Source of the DNA: Lachnospiraceae bacterium
GTDB taxonomy: Bacteria; Bacillota; Clostridia; Lachnospirales; Lachnospiraceae
DNA: 54,209 nt
Assembly: GCA_017634975.1 (NCBI GenBank)
Contig: JAGBMJ010000142.1
Location: forward strand, 1 to 54,209
Direction: 5' to 3'
The notes beneath the pieces were generated by a model that worked only from the letters and a program-made list of their open reading frames with translations, was not told the DNA's origin and searched no databases. A program made the position numbers and the translations under genes. This document shows positions 53,963 to 54,209 of the stretch, one piece after another (positions within the stretch are counted from its first letter, which is position 1; every line of letters begins with the position of its first letter).

Positions 53963-54209
53963 TTATAAATATAAATCCTCAACAGTGATCCTTACTGTAT
54001 TTTGAATATTCTCTTTTTCAAACCATTTAGTAAATCCATTTAGCGAGAAAAGCAGGAAACATATAACATGATAATTTCCGGAAAGAAGCTTTGATCTCCG
54101 CAGAAGCGTTTCATATATTTCCTTATCTATCTTCTCATTCTTAAACTTGCATTCTCCTATAACCGCAGTCTTATCTACGGAAGAAATGCCAACCACGTCA
54201 ATATCCGCC
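53963..54209 (-). CDS. DUF234-type ATPase/nuclease, C-terminal part (5' partial)
   Basis: The frame is open to the window edge, so the start lies to the right. The 80 or so visible residues (ADIDVVGISSVDKTAVIGECKFKNEKID) show a PD-(D/E)XK site with Asp and E-C-K, followed by a helical end. This matches the C-terminal DUF234 nuclease-like domain that follows an archaeal-type AAA ATPase in many anaerobes. Function unproven. It is the third PD-(D/E)XK-type ORF of this accessory kind in the window. Confidence 0.65.
   Translation of the reverse strand, partial: ADIDVVGISSVDKTAVIGECKFKNEKIDKEIYETLLRRSKLLSGNYHVICFLLFSLNGFTKWFEKENIQNTVRITVEDLYL

Overview
The window looks like a chromosomal segment of an anaerobic, low-to-mid GC Firmicute, most probably a gut-type Lachnospiraceae. 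The grounds are: rubrerythrin and no aerobic respiratory genes; a CIRCE site on hsp20 and a Firmicute-type LexA box; a DUF5685 protein next to a Gly/Cys-rich J-protein; MetY; GH5, GH31 and GH32 enzymes; a flagellin remnant; and strong Shine-Dalgarno sites with some GTG and TTG starts. This is inference from gene content. No rRNA, tRNA or CRISPR array was seen.

Layout. 1-5.7 kb (+): end of a carbohydrate-binding surface protein, mutS2, and an OmpR-type two-component pair. 5.9-13.2 kb: a coupled pair on the minus strand (MMPL/RND transporter and a GLUG-repeat, coiled-coil, membrane-anchored surface protein) behind a TetR regulator, divergent from a small membrane protein. 13.3-17.0 kb (-): sulP, DUF5685, J-protein and a membrane protein, tightly packed. 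17.4-23.3 kb: a fructan/sucrose cluster (GH32, PTS enzyme I and a DHH phosphoesterase on minus; fructokinase divergent). 23.3-26.7 kb: metallophosphatase, mnmA, metY. 26.7-32.5 kb (-): an FG-GAP-like lipoprotein, an unusual amidase-SH3-M14 peptidase lipoprotein, and a GH31 alpha-xylosidase. 32.6-35.6 kb: Rpn-type nuclease under a LexA-box promoter, an IS630 transposase remnant, and an AAA/PD-(D/E)XK protein. 35.6-43.8 kb (-): SNF2 helicase with two SWIM fingers, cell-anchored GH5 cellulase, rsuA, a degenerate CbiT-like methyltransferase and a small protein. 43.9-45.2 kb: rubrerythrin and hsp20. 45.2-52.8 kb (-): a defence island of RloA/RloB (ATPase plus Toprim-like partner) and a type IIG restriction-modification pair with an upstream controller-like HTH gene; a flagellin C-terminal fragment lies between the two systems. 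53.0-53.5 kb: a 330-bp nested-palindrome element abutting a truncated ribbon-helix-helix gene. The window ends inside a DUF234-type ATPase/nuclease gene.

The most distinctive structural signal is regulatory. At five intergenic sites on the minus strand (about 27.7, 32.5, 35.6, 39.6 and 43.5 kb) the intrinsic terminator of one gene is fused to the promoter of the next: the loop carries the -35 hexamer, the U-tract lies in the spacer, and a TATAAT or TATGAT follows at exactly 17 bp. Four of the five share almost the same hairpin. Other notable regulatory sites are a LexA box inside the Rpn-nuclease promoter, CIRCE overlapping the hsp20 -35, a palindrome abutting the metY promoter, and a palindrome in the TetR divergent region.
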